Assembly (NCBI GenBank): GCA_035235625.1
Contig: CP141149.1
Coordinates: 8,524,893-8,588,892 of the forward strand
Source: Saururus chinensis
Taxonomy: Eukaryota; Streptophyta; Magnoliopsida; Piperales; Saururaceae
DNA: 64,000 bases
Reading direction: 5' to 3'
Under the pieces are notes generated by a model that saw nothing but the letters and a program-made list of their open reading frames with translations, was not told the DNA's origin and made no database searches. Positions 1 to 11,310 of the stretch are shown here, piece after piece (position 1 is the stretch's first letter; each line of letters begins with the position of its first letter). The position numbers were made by a program, and so were the translations under genes.

Positions 1-77
1 AGGTTCCGTTTCCAGCGTTTTTTTTGTTTGCCTTTGTTGTAGCTATCTAACTAATGCTTAACATTGTAACCTTACAG

Positions 78-3000
78 GTGATTGATTATGATCGAAATGG
101 GGAGACACTTGTTATTGGCCTCATGCTCCGCAGGTTAGATGCTGACTAAAAAACTTTTTCGGGATATCTGTAAAATGAATTACTGTTTGAGGATGTGCCA
201 ATATTTCCCACTTTAGAATGAATTTCAGTTGATAATGCTTTACCTTGTGCAGTCACTTGTTAGTACTACTGCAGTCAAGGATAGATTTCCAAGATAGTTC
301 TTTGCCCTGTGGCCCAAGAGATGGAGCCAAACCAATCAGGTAAGTCAAGGCTTGATTTGGATTTTCATTTTCTCGTTTTTCATGAATTAATGAATGATTG
401 ATTTCGTATGTTAGGCACAACTTCAGTGAGTTCGTGAAACCTGTGTCAAGTAAGGGGCTATCTATAGAAGATGTTCATCTAAGTTCAGATGACATGGAAA
501 TGTATATAGATCTTGCTCCTTTTCTGAACCCTTCCCCCTACATTGTCCAAGAAGATATGTCTATGGCAAAAGTAAGATGCTATTTTCTTTGAGTTTCTTG
601 TTATATTTGTCATTTAAAATTAGAAACTCAATTGCTTACTGCATATTTTCATATGTTGTGCAGGTATACAATCTTTTCCGCCAACTAGGATTGAGGCATG
701 TATTTGTTGTTCCTCGTCCTTCTCGAGTTCTTGGCTTAATTACTAGAAAAGATTTGTTGCACGAGGTATGTAACTATCCCTTCTAAATCTGTCTCTTGGT
801 GTTATGTGTAGTGATTGAGGTTTACTGAATGAATTTTCAGGAGAGTGATAATTCTGCTACAATGGAGCTCCAATCGACTAGTGTAAGGTCCTGATCCTAC
901 AGACCTCGAAAGGGTGTTCTTTTCTTGTTTTCTTAATAGTCCTTTAAGTAGCATATGAAGGGAATTTCCTAAGAACTACATGTAACTTGTTTAAAACACA
1001 TGCAAATTATGCTAGAATGGAATGAAAAGGCTGTTGATGTAGCTTGCCAAATACGTTTGCAGTTATGCTACTCACTGCTGTGATAAAAAAGATATATCAT
1101 GACTGTTAAAGCATGGAGCTTTAGTTTTGACTTATTCCTGTGATAATTGGTCTCGTTGTTGAGATTTTGAAAAATTCTTTCAAAACCGAAATAAACATGA
1201 GTCAATTTGTTGACAAGATGGTTCATTCCTTCCTGCCCTGCTTTGCATGTTTTTTTTCTCATTCAATACATTATTGAGGTGTTCTTGTTGTATTGTCTAT
1301 ATTTTTTGTTTTTGTTGGAACAACATTAAAACAGGATATGACGACGAACACACACTCACTTGAGAAAACATGCTCAGTAGGAGATTTTAATTCATAATCA
1401 TAATCATAATCATAATCAATTAGAGTTTTTTCCCCACAATTTGGGTTTGGCGACATGGATCTTACATCTCCATTCTAGCCTATTTTGTGCCAACTCTTTT
1501 TAAGAGATAACATAGTCATATCATTTTTTCATTAACTCCATCCTATTTTTTTAGGTCTCCCTCTCCCTTTGTTGGCATCATTTAAGTAAATCCCATCCAA
1601 CTTTCTTACCGGGGCATCCGTTAATCTTCCTCATTTATGCCGATACCAACCCAACCTACACTTCTTGAGCTTCTTCCCTAAAGTTGCTACCCCTAAGTTC
1701 TCATGAATAAGATAATTTAATTAAATTAACAAATTTATTTGGCCATTTCATTTCAGGAAACAGTATTTTGATTGTTCTTATCATGCTATTGTAGTAAATT
1801 ATACCTTTTAGAAAAATGGCAGGAGTGCTATGAGTAAGTGGGTCATCTTCTAGAGCCCATGTTGACAAGAAAGAAGCATATAGATACAATTAGTGTAGGT
1901 GAATATAAGACATCATGGATGAGTAGAAATGCTACAGGATAATAAAGTGGGAAATGAGAAGAGTGAACTTGGGATTCACACACACGACATGCATGGGCAC
2001 ATGTGCATGCACACGCACATTCACACATACAATATTTATATATTTGTGTGTATATATAGGGAAATATCAGAATGAGCAACTCCATCTCATGAGCTAAAAA
2101 TGCAACTCATAGTGGAATGGGGTAACACGCATACATATGTTTGTATGTATGCACTTATTTATGTATGTATGTGTACATATATAGGAAAATATCAGAATGA
2201 GCAACTCCATTGCATGAGCTAAAAGTGCAACTCCTTAGTTGGCTTGGAATATTTGAAGATGAGAAATGAGAAGGTCGGTGACACCTGGCCTTGTATCTTG
2301 TAGGTCCCAAAATTTGGAGGAGATTCCTCAAAAAAATGGGGAAAAAGACTAAATATAATGTGAATTGAGTATGTAAGCATGGACTTAAAGATGCACTTAC
2401 TGAACAAAGTTCTGGTTCATACTAGAACGATATGGTGGAGTAGCATCTCCACTGCTGATCAGAAATCAAATTTTGATATGGGATGGAGAAAAGAATAGTT
2501 AGAATTAATGCTAAATAATTGGGTACGAGATACTCACATTCCCATTTATGCTATCTGCAAAATTGCTAATTACATGATGGGAGCTGAGTTGGTTATTTCT
2601 GTTTAGTGGAGAACCACAAATATACCTTGTGTAGTATAAAACTTGTTTAAAGTATCAGACACCAAGAGGACCTTAACTAGTCTGCAATGAATTCTTGGAA
2701 GTAATTCCTGTACAGGATAGGTCTATGGACTGCAATGATATAAAATGAATTCTTGGAAGTAATTCCTGTACAGGATAGGTCCATGGACTGCAATGATATA
2801 AAATGAATAACTCAATGAAGCATACTGAAAACATTGATGGTTCCTAAGGAAATTAATTAAACTAGTTAGGTAACCAGTTGAGTTTACCATCTTGACTGAA
2901 ATAGTAACATATACCCCATGGAAACAGCATTTCAAATCAAAATTCAAACATGGAACTGGCTGCAATATTATTATTAATCACATGCTCTAATCATGCTTGT

Positions 3001-3278
3001 CAACTTTCCGTACACTTGATATTAGGCTTTTAACTTCTGCTTCTTTTCTGATGTGGTTATGATGGATGCTCTCACTTCTATTTTCTTGGTATATCCGGGT
3101 GATGAAGCATATTTCGTTTTGTTTAGATGTCCAGTGCATTTTTAGAAGCAAGGAGAAAATTTTATTTTAAATTATTTCTGTGTCATTAATCCCTAACAGA
3201 GCTCATCATGATAAAAGAGTTGAAGGAAGGCAAGTGGACATGGAGCAACCCCTTCTTGATGGTCTTCTAACAGACTAG
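78..3278 (+). CDS. CLC-d: CLC-d type chloride/anion channel, C-terminal exons (partial gene)
   Basis: Last six coding exons of a plant CLC-d family channel or transporter; the family acts in endomembranes (trans-Golgi network). Exons inferred here are 78-133, 253-339, 415-571, 664-765, 841-887 and 3200-3278. All introns are GT..AG and all phases agree, giving 175 codons plus a TAG stop at 3276-3278. The peptide covers the cytosolic C-terminal CBS region: GETLVIGLMLRS, then SEFVKPVSSKGLSIED, then YNLFRQLGLRHVFVVPRPSR and GLITRKDLLHE. The tail is SVRAHHDKR...EQPLLDGLLTD. Reading straight on from exon 5 meets TGA at 892-894, but splicing at AG/GTCC (887/888) to the exon at 3200 restores the conserved acidic-leucine tail, so I prefer that. 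The transmembrane part lies upstream of the window. The family is certain. The exact donor of exon 5 is an inference. Confidence 0.93.
2053..2233. repeat. Direct repeat pair in the CLC-d intron
   Basis: A block of about 55 bp beginning TATATAGG and containing ATATCAGAATGAGCAACTCC then CATGAGCTAAAA occurs at about 2053-2108 and again at about 2178-2233. The two are separated by a GTATG-rich microsatellite-like spacer. They differ at a few bases. Confidence 0.75.
2686..2801. repeat. Tandem duplication, 58 bp unit x2
   Basis: Units 2686-2743 and 2744-2801 start AATGAATTCTTGGAAG and end GCAATGATATAA. They differ at one base (TCTATGG versus TCCATGG), so the duplication is recent. It lies inside the long CLC-d intron. 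Confidence 0.9.
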
Positions 3279-5233
3279 CAGCAAAGAGATGACTATTGCT
3301 GGCAGATGTTGCAACTTCATTCCCCATTTAACTTGTATAGAAATATGAATAGCTTTGTGCACTGTTCATTTCTTCACTTTACATGGTATGAGAGAAGTTG
3401 ATCCAGCCTAGTATAATATTATTATTCATCAGTGAGCAGACAATTGCGGGTTGCTAGATGATCCTGGCTAGCAGTATGTTGAAATTTGTTGTACAAAGGA
3501 AAATGGTGTCTGAATGAGGGCTCCATTCATTGGCGATGAATTTTGAATGAGGAAATTTAGATTCTACATTGTGTTTTTGCCATCGATATCAATGTTCAGC
3601 ATTGAAGTCATGCAATCTAACATGGTTTGAATAATTAGATTTTATCAAAACTGCAATGAAAAATGTGGTATATCGCTTTTTTTACTGGAATAAACTGAAA
3701 ATATCTTATCTTCCTTGAAAAAGTCATTGGCCTAATAATGATACTGTACTCGTTCTAGCAAAAAGTAAAGCGAAGGTGCTAATGAAATTCATGATGCTTC
3801 TTTGGAAGTAAACCCTTATGGGGGGTGCTGATATGAAGTTCAAAACCGCACTGAATAAACTGAACGTACATATTTTTTTTCCTTGAGAAGATTGATGGCT
3901 GTTTTTTGAACAATCAACTACCATTTATGGGGAGTGATAACGTACTCATTATTCTGTCAAGTAAAGCGAAGGTTATAATGAAATCCATGATGCTCATTTG
4001 GCTGGGAACCCCTAAGTATCTTCCTAAGAAAAGTTGGAAGTATTGATTGTAGGTGGGACATTTTTATGGCCAGTCTGCTAAGATACAAGAAATAACACAT
4101 TCTGTGATTAACCAACATTGGTTTACAAATAGCCCTTAGGTGTCTTTTAAATTGGAAACCGTATTGGCTGAGTAGATTGTATTTGTAAAAAGGGTAAATT
4201 TTGGACAAGAAGATACAATATTCTGCCTAAATTCATATTCTTCGAGGAGGATAGTGATATACGCTCTACTCAATTTGTCCAATAAAATTATTAAGTAGGT
4301 TTTAATTGGACAGAACATGTGGGCTTCACACAATACTCACTTGGGCTTTGAATGTAGGGTGTTTGGACGATTTGGTAGCTTTCATCTTCCAAAACATGTA
4401 CTCTTATCTCTGAAATGTGTCTCGCACAGAAAACTGAACTCTCTCTTCAAAGATAGGCCAAACACCCTTTGAACTAATGTACCAAACATGCCCTTTTTAG
4501 CTTCGTTAACGAAACTTAATGTGTGTTAGTTATCACTTAAATGGTCACTTCAATTTCGATATGGACTCATCTTCCACTGCATTATATGTGGGCTCAAAGT
4601 CGAAACACCAACATCACATGGCCAAGTAGCAAATCGTCTATATCAATTCTAACCTAACCAACATGCAACAACCGAACTACAAACAGTGGTACAAAACATA
4701 TGGATAGTTTCATTTGGAAAAATAATCCCATATAACAAGTTCCATTTGGCTCAATTCAAATAACTGAATACTTAGAAAAGACTCTTAAATGTTATTTTTC
4801 ATTCTCTTAGTTTTGAGTCCCACCATTCAATAAAATTTATTAATTTCCCAAATAAAACTATTAATATAACCTATACTACACGCCATCAAAATCTACCCAC
4901 CAAAATTAGTGTTCTCCTACCATTGTTGAGCTGCTTGTTTTGGAATACTGCACGAGGGCAATAACGCAAACAGCTGAGTTTCAAGTGATTGTTGCATTGA
5001 TTGAAGTAGGAGGTCCTTGAAGGTCTCTATGTATTGTTCTGGCTCTTCAATAATAACTTAAAAAAATTATTTGAATTCCAATGAGTGAAGCGGGTTAAAA
5101 TGTGCTCACAACAATGTAGTACAGTGGTCACATTGGTTTGTATATTATTGGTTAAATATGCTCAGAATTGCAGTCCAGCATGCCCCATTTTCTTAACAAA
5201 ATTTTCTACTTCTTTTTTTTCTAAATTTTTTTA
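3279..5233. other. CLC-d 3' flank and gene-free AT-rich DNA
   Basis: The first few hundred bases probably hold the CLC-d 3' UTR, though no unambiguous polyadenylation site was fixed. The rest has no supported gene. A degenerate repeat with AAAGTAAAGCGAAGGT / CAAGTAAAGCGAAGGTT followed by an ATGATGCT motif occurs near 3765-3800 and 3958-3995. Confidence 0.6.
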
Positions 5234-5370
5234 AGGAAAAATTATTTAAATAATAATTACCAAATTAACTTACTTTGAAAAATATTTCTCAAAGTGGTGT
5301 TGGTTTTTGCCACATAGGTGCCAGCCAAGCGCTGGTGCCTACATGGCTTCTTTTAAAAAAATTCGAATTC
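5234..5370 (+). repeat. Left terminal inverted repeat of the Mutator-like element
   Basis: Pairs with 15347-15481 on the opposite strand. The shared blocks in order are ATTATTTAAATAATAATTA, ACCAAA.TAAC, TCTCAAAGTGGTG, TTTTTGCCA, and GGCTTC/GGCTTT followed by an A/T run. Similarity is clear by eye but imperfect, so the insertion is not recent. Confidence 0.8.
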
Positions 5371-5519
5371 TTTTGAGACAATACCCTAGAGGAGGGGCTA
5401 ATTTGAGGATGAGGAATTAGCAGATCCACTTGCTTTTGCCTCCCCCTACCAATTAACCAACCAACAAAACTACTTGTGACAAATAAGATCTTATTGTTGC
5501 ATCGAAATTAAGTTGATTT

Positions 5520-5712
5520 TGTCGTTCTAAACGATAAAATCGTTTTAAAGAAAATTAAGTAATTTTATCCTTATAAAGGATATTGTCTCAACTTAACTTA
5601 ATTAAGTTCATAAGTTGATTTCGTCCTTATAAAGGACGAAATCATCACACTTCATGACTTCAGCAATTGGATGCCGCAAGTAGACTTCGTCCTTTTAAAG
5701 GACGAAATCAAC
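5520..5712. repeat. Subterminal palindromic repeats, left side
   Basis: Contains near-perfect hairpins: 5617-5643 has arms GATTTCGTCCTT and AAGGACGAAATC around a 3-base loop, and 5683-5709 has the same arms with one change. Degenerate copies precede them near 5515-5560 (GATTTTGTCGTTCTAAACGA). The same sequences recur inside the right end. Confidence 0.8.
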
Positions 5713-6685
5713 TCGTTTTAAACCCGACGCATCCAGTTTGTCCTGCATTTCTTCCTCCTTTGTGCAAGTGTTCCCCTTTTTGTCCTGCCACCGTACTCTA
5801 CCATGCGTCATTTTTTAGCACCGCCGCCCAGATCTGTCGTGCATCCCGTCCTTCGCCCAAATCTGTCTGCCATGCCCAAATTGTAATTCCAATTTTGGGT
5901 TTGTTTGCCCTAATTCTACTGGTGTCCCTTGGCCTAATTCCAATTTTGGGAGACACCTCCTCCAGATCTGTCAAAGGTTTAATCATTTGCTCTTTTTCTA
6001 TAGATTATATGTTTCTATGCTGCATTTTTTTTAATTGCATTTTTTTTCATTTTTCTCTCTAAATCAATTGGCAACTGTCTGAACCTTTTTTTTACATTAC
6101 ACCCTTTTTTCCGGGGTCAATGTGCACATTTATGGTCTTGAAACTCTGTAGCAAAGATTTGCATAGATCTATGAGAACTAGTTAAAAATGTGAAAAATCA
6201 TCTTTACTATGTTGATTGGCTAATGATTGTTTTGCAATGTGGTGTTAGGAAGAATTGTGTCATTTGATTCTTATTTAGATTATTTGATGTTTATAGTAGA
6301 TTTTATTTAGATTATTTGATTCTAACATTTACGAGCTCTGATTCTAACATTTAGGAGGAAATTTCAACCGTTAGGCATATATCTGGGCAAGTCCCAGGCC
6401 CAGTGAGCTAGCTCTCAGATATGTGATTTTTTTCTTGTAATTTGCCTGGGTTCGTGTGGGTTTTCTTTGAAATTGTGATTTAGTTAATAATTGCTTGGTT
6501 TTCTTTTATTTTCAAGATGGAAAATTGGTTGAATTGGTTCGTGGATGTTCTCTTTAGTTATTTACTACTAGTTTTTAGATTAAATTCGATTAATCTCATG
6601 TTTTGTTAGGAAAAGTAGATATTTTGAGGTAATTAATAAATACATGATTAATGTAATTTATTATTTATGAATTAAGTGAATAGAG

Positions 6686-7860
6686 ATGGTGGAAGAAATA
6701 GTAAATTTTCTACTTAACTATGACGGGTGCACAGATGGATTAATAATTAAGCAACCATCTACATATGATGAATTTGAGATGTAAGTAGCTAGCAAAGTTG
6801 GGTGGGTTCGAAGAAGATGGAAAATGACTATAAAATGTGTTATTCCGACATATGGATCGAGACCGAGACAATGAGTTTTATGTTTCACCAGTCGACTCAC
6901 ATATTTTGTTTTTGAGTTACTTCTTGAAAAAGAAGCCCGAGTGCCTAGTGAAAAGGTGAAGTAGTTCACGTAGGAGCTCTGAAAGAAATGTAAACTATGA
7001 AATGCATATGCAAATGCCAGTGGATGAAGAAGAAGAAGAAAATTTATCAATAACAGTAGCTTCAAATGAACGTCATAGGTCATCTGCACCTATTGATGCT
7101 AGAAGTGGACCTAATTAGAGGCAAGGTTTACTAAGATGTGAATCATGTTTGAATCTTATAATTGTCAATGAAAATTAGGATGTTAAATTATGAATTTTGT
7201 GTGTAATATGAAAGGTACACATCTCATACACATGAGCTATTTTGCCTTCAAATGTCTCAAGGCGGTGCATGGTATGGAACTCAAAGTTCAATAGGCATTC
7301 ATTACCCCTACATGGGTGTTGGACACACTGATGCTAGACCATCCAATCCAAGGTAAAATACATATTCATAAACGAATATAACATTTTTAGGCTTTAAAGA
7401 AAGAGTTAAGTCATATGGAATTGATTAAATATACTATGTTCATTTGTAGGGGTGCTTATGTCCATGATGAAGATGTTCATTTGTAGGGGTGCTTATGTCC
7501 ATGATGAAGAGGTTGGTGTAAATGAGGCCAATGAAGGTGAAGATAATATTGGCGAAGCAAGTAAAGAAGAATACGACATGAATGAAGAAGGGGTTAGAGG
7601 TGGAGAAAGTGCTCAATAGATAGTTGACGGCGAGGGGGATGATGCGGTAGACAATGCAATTCCCGCAAATGACATGAATGTGGATGATGAAGAGCCACCA
7701 TACTATGACGAGGAGGAGTCACTGAGGAGATAGATGCAGCAGTTAATTCTGCCATGGATATAGACCAACAAAACGAAGAAGAGTTATATGTTGGGCACAT
7801 CTTCAAGAATAAAGATGCATTTGTCATAGCCTTGAGGGAGTTTTCAATTAAGAATCATAT
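6686..7860 (+). pseudogene. MuDR-like transposase N-terminal region, decayed
   Basis: A readable but broken coding stretch from the possible ATG at 6686. It reads MVEEIVNFLLNYDG then IIKQPSTYDEFEM, a stop, and VASKVGWVRRRWKMTIKC, like the N-terminal ubiquitin/PB1-like region of plant MuDR proteins. An acidic linker follows near 7500-7720 (DEEVGVNEANEGEDN, DDEEPPYYDEEE) with stops and a frameshift. Then comes the family motif YVGHIFKNKDAFVIALREFS at about 7787-7846, resembling the VGQIF-type MuDR domain start. The catalytic transposase core is absent. A 37 bp direct duplication (7441-7477, 7478-7514) damages the linker. Confidence 0.65.
7441..7514. repeat. 37 bp tandem duplication
   Basis: CATTTGTAGGGGTGCTTATG... 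is repeated at 7441 and 7478, with one difference near the end of the unit. It lies within the MuDR-like remnant. Confidence 0.88.
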
Positions 7861-8597
7861 CGAATACAAGGTTCTTTTAGAATTTTGCATCAATGGACAT
7901 GCAGTGACAGACACGATAGGAGGAAGTCAGGTGGACATATTAGTCAGACTCCTTGGTAAAGCTCCTCCTACTATAGTGATGCGTGGTAGCTAAGTGAGCC
8001 TTAGATGACTATTAGGTGAGTTTCGTGAGCTCCTAGTGGATGCTACGGAGATAGTGATCAAGCAACATGCATGGGCGAATTTATTACATTTACTTGGGGC
8101 TACGATATTTGTAGATACCACTAGTCGCCATGTACATGTTTCATATCTCTCCCTCCTTGCAGACTACGACATAGCATGCACCTATTCATGGGGCAGTGCT
8201 ACTCTTGCATTTTTATACTAAGAGTTAGGGAAAGTATGTCAGGCCATGACCTCGGGGACTACAGGCTATCTGACCCTTCTTAAGGTAAATGAATTCGTAA
8301 CTTCAAATAATTTTTACGCGTGTAATTCTTTATTATTTTAAAATAATTTTTATCATATTTTGTAACACAACTATGGTCGTGAGAGCATTTACATGTTGGT
8401 CGACTAAGTATTGAGATGGGTCACTTAGTCAAAGGTGCTCCATTAGGATCAAGGAAGGGTATATTTATTTTTAACATATAATTTTTTTAGCAAGGTTCTA
8501 TTTACATATGCCAAACTCATTTTTAAAATGTAACTCCATAAGGTGGAATGTTTGGAAAAGAAAAACCAAAAATCCACAAGGAGTCCTTCGATTATAT
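7860..8597 (+). pseudogene. Plant mobile domain (PMD) gene, first part
   Basis: Broken reading frame related to the plant mobile domain of MAIN/MAIL-type proteins, a domain found both in plant genes and in transposons. Visible pieces in order are INGHAVTD, LLGKAPPTIVMRG, LLGEFRELLVDATE, ANLLHLLGATIFVDTTS, HVSYLSLLADYDIACTYSWG, SATLAFLYRELGKVCQAM, then HVGRLSIEMGHLVKGAPLGS near 8395-8455. The order matches the family (GLP.DG..VTG, LLG..FPDTT, SWGSA.LA.LYR). The N-terminal third of the domain is missing: MuDR-like sequence runs straight into INGHAVTD. The frame QGVLRLY is cut at 8597 by the LTR and resumes at 13627. Confidence 0.75.
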
Positions 8598-9519
8598 TGT
8601 AACGCCCGAGATTTTTCATCCCTTTTGCTTAAAACTCATAGAATTTTTTTTTTCTAAAAATAAATCGGAGTCAAAACGACGAAACCAAAACTTGATAAAA
8701 CAGTTTATAATTTAAAACACTAAACATCCACATACGGTCAATCATCGTACGACCAAAGCAAATATCATCAGGCGCTACTTGAAAACACACGTACGAATAA
8801 ATTGCTATGATCATAGACTTTTAAATACAAATCACTCTCCCAGGCATCCCTGAGTGCAAGTCCCATAACAGTCCACCGACTAATCCAAATGAAAGTCCAG
8901 AATAAACATATCTTAACGTCTCATCTCACCCAATACAGGAGATCATGGCACAAATAAAACTCACAATGAGTGAAGCAGATACCTGAGTCAACGGGAATCA
9001 ATCCACCGCTAAAATGAGCGTCCATCTCTAAGAGCTCTCCGCACAACCTGCAAAACCTCCCGTACAACGGGGCTAAAAATAGTAGGGTGAGTATTTTCAT
9101 ACTCAGTAGGAAAATACCCAGTAGGGGAAACCCCAAACGGTGAACTCCATAAGTTCATAAACACATGCGTCATGCAACTCAAACATGAAGCAGTCAACAT
9201 AATATAATCATATCGTGCATATACGCATACGATCATACTAAATGCACTATCATGCCAAAGACATACCAAATGCACCATCGTGCCAAAATCATAATATCCA
9301 AACAACTTACACAAACACCCTTATCCAGGGTCATACAAACTTACTCGTACCACCGGATGCATACTCATACAACATACGCATACTTGTACGACCTTACTCG
9401 TACAATCGTATGCTCACTCATATAGCTTACCCATACATGTACGACCTTACTCATACAATCAGACTCGTACGACCTCACTCATACAGTCTACACAAAATCA
9501 TACTTACTGTCTTACTCAG

Positions 9520-9680
9520 AAACATATTCTCACAATCGTACTCATGCTCTTACAGTCGTGCTCATACTCATACACTTATAGTCCTGCTCATACACACTCT
9601 TACAGTCCTGCTCATACACACTCTTACAGTCCTGCTCATACACACTCTTATAGTCGTACTCATACATATAATCGTACACA
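9520..9680. repeat. Short tandem repeat in LTR copy A
   Basis: Units of about 24 bp (CTCTTACAGTCCTGCTCATA) occur three times almost perfectly from 9588, with degenerate units on both sides. Similar ACAGTCGTGCTCATAC units occur in copy B at 61015-61150. Confidence 0.8.
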
Positions 9681-9884
9681 TATCAACGACCATTGAAGCT
9701 CATTACAACTAATAGGCTCCAGTATCGAAAAGGAAAAGAATGCCACTGGGGCAACACCTTTTTCGAAGGTAAGGCACACCAATGCTCATGGGGCACTGGA
9801 TCAAACAGGTAAGAGTAGATCCATGATACTACTTACCTGAGCGCGCAAACATAAACACCTACACATAAGGGGTCATACAGTTGC

Positions 9885-10055
9885 CCACCATAATGGGTCT
9901 TATAGTGCCATAGAATCGCCCACCATAATGAGTCTTATCCAGAGAATTGCCCACCATAATGGGTCTTATAGTGCTAGAGAATTGCCCACCATAATGGGTC
10001 TTATAGTGCTAGAGAATTGCCCACCATAATGGGTCTTATAGTGCCATTGCCACTC
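9885..10055. repeat. Minisatellite GCCCACCATAATGGGTCTTA in LTR copy A
   Basis: Five units of about 32-37 bp start GCCCACCATAATGGGTCTTA and end AGAATT or AGAATC. The core CCCACCATAATGGG is partly self-complementary. The same array is present in copy B at 61395-61560. Confidence 0.88.
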
Positions 10056-10099
10056 TTGGGCAGAAAACATACAGTGCCACTTGGGCAGAAACGTACAGT

Positions 10100-10375
10100 G
10101 CCACTCTTGGGCGAAAACATACAACGCTCTCAACAGAGCATTAAACGTCTAGGCTTACATAGCACACAGACCAAATCAGAAACATACGTCGCTCTTAACA
10201 GAGCATCAGACGTCTAGGCTTCATACAGCACGCAGACAAAGTCAGAAACGTACATCGCTCTTAACAGAGCATAAAACGTCTGGGCTTATACAGCACGCAG
10301 ACCAAATCAGAAACAACGTCACTCTCAGCAGAGCATCAGACGTCCAGTGCTCTATACAACACACAGACAACATCC
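10100..10375. repeat. ~65 bp tandem repeat in LTR copy A
   Basis: Four diverged units contain CAGAGCATCAGACGTC, GGGCTTATACAGCACGCAGA and CAGAAACATACGTCGCTCT. Three related units lie in copy B at 61625-61830. Confidence 0.85.
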
Positions 10376-11099
10376 CGCAAGATAAACACCATGACAAGAC
10401 ATGACAAAAGCTCAACCGACTCATTATTAGCTAGCACAAACACGAAACTTAATCTGTCGAACCCTCAGGTCTCAAACTCACAACGCTATCATTAGTTGTG
10501 TTTATAATTCAAGTTTGAATTAAGTATATTATGCGGTACAATTATGCCACACAAACTCACAGTCCTCGACTGGTCAAACTGAAGCTGAGCCCGATCAAAA
10601 CCCTAGTTCGTCAGGGCAACAGACTTCACTTACCCGTCCACATCATGGACAAAACTCATAGTACATCAAACCCTTACAGTCTTGCATACTTCGCCATCCA
10701 TCTTATGGCCAAATTATCTTACATTGACATCATCAAATAAAGCTCCTCAGAGCCAACCCAGTTGTCGCCCTCTTACTTATATCTCACTTAGTATACTTAC
10801 TTTACACTTCATAATCTATACGTTATGCTTGTACAATTATGCACACTCTTACTACCTGACAAACGCCCAACATACAATCCAACTCAAACTGATCCATTCT
10901 AATCCTTGCCCGTCATACTCATATCCTCTGTCCTCTGTCATACGCTTATACAACCGTATCCAAATTCAGACAAAGCCTCTGCCACCTCTTACTGTCCATC
11001 GCCCATACCTCTGCCCACATACACTTACACATAACCATATTAGAGGCAAAAAGCCATCATACATACGAATGTCTCACACATATATATAACATACACATA

Positions 11100-11310
11100 C
11101 GGTCATACATACATAACTTACAAACATGCACGCTAGCCATCACTAGCACATGTATCCATACGTCAAACATACACGCTAGCCATCACTAGCACATGCATAG
11201 ACATTCATACATACTCCAAACATGCACTCTAGCCATCACTAGCACATGCATAATTCATACGTAGCATACTGACATATTTGCTAGCCATCGCTAGCGCATA
11301 CATAATCCAC
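11100..11310. repeat. ~50 bp tandem repeat CTAGCCATCACTAGCACATG in LTR copy A
   Basis: Four units, each with a GCTAGCCATCACTAGC imperfect palindrome. Copy B has about six at 62580-62860, so copy number differs between the two LTRs. Confidence 0.87.

Larger units (their letters stand above)
888..3199 (+). other. Long last intron of the CLC-d gene
   Basis: About 2.3 kb of AT-rich intron between AG/GTCC at 887 and AACAG/A at 3199. The other introns of this gene seen here are about 75-120 bp, so this one has expanded. It holds short direct repeats (see 2053-2233 and 2686-2801) and CA/TG-rich stretches near 1978-2060. No open coding segment in it resembles a gene. Confidence 0.75.

Noticed and set aside
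5667-6062. 131-codon frame just inside the Mutator-like left end
   Set aside because: No recognisable domain. It begins in the subterminal palindromes and ends in T-rich sequence, so chance is more likely.
9242-9712. 156-codon frame rich in His, Thr and Ser
   Set aside because: It is a translation of the ACTCATAC-type tandem repeats of LTR copy A.
9885-10375. CRISPR-like appearance of regularly spaced repeats
   Set aside because: Units are contiguous minisatellite repeats without unique spacers, in a plant LTR.
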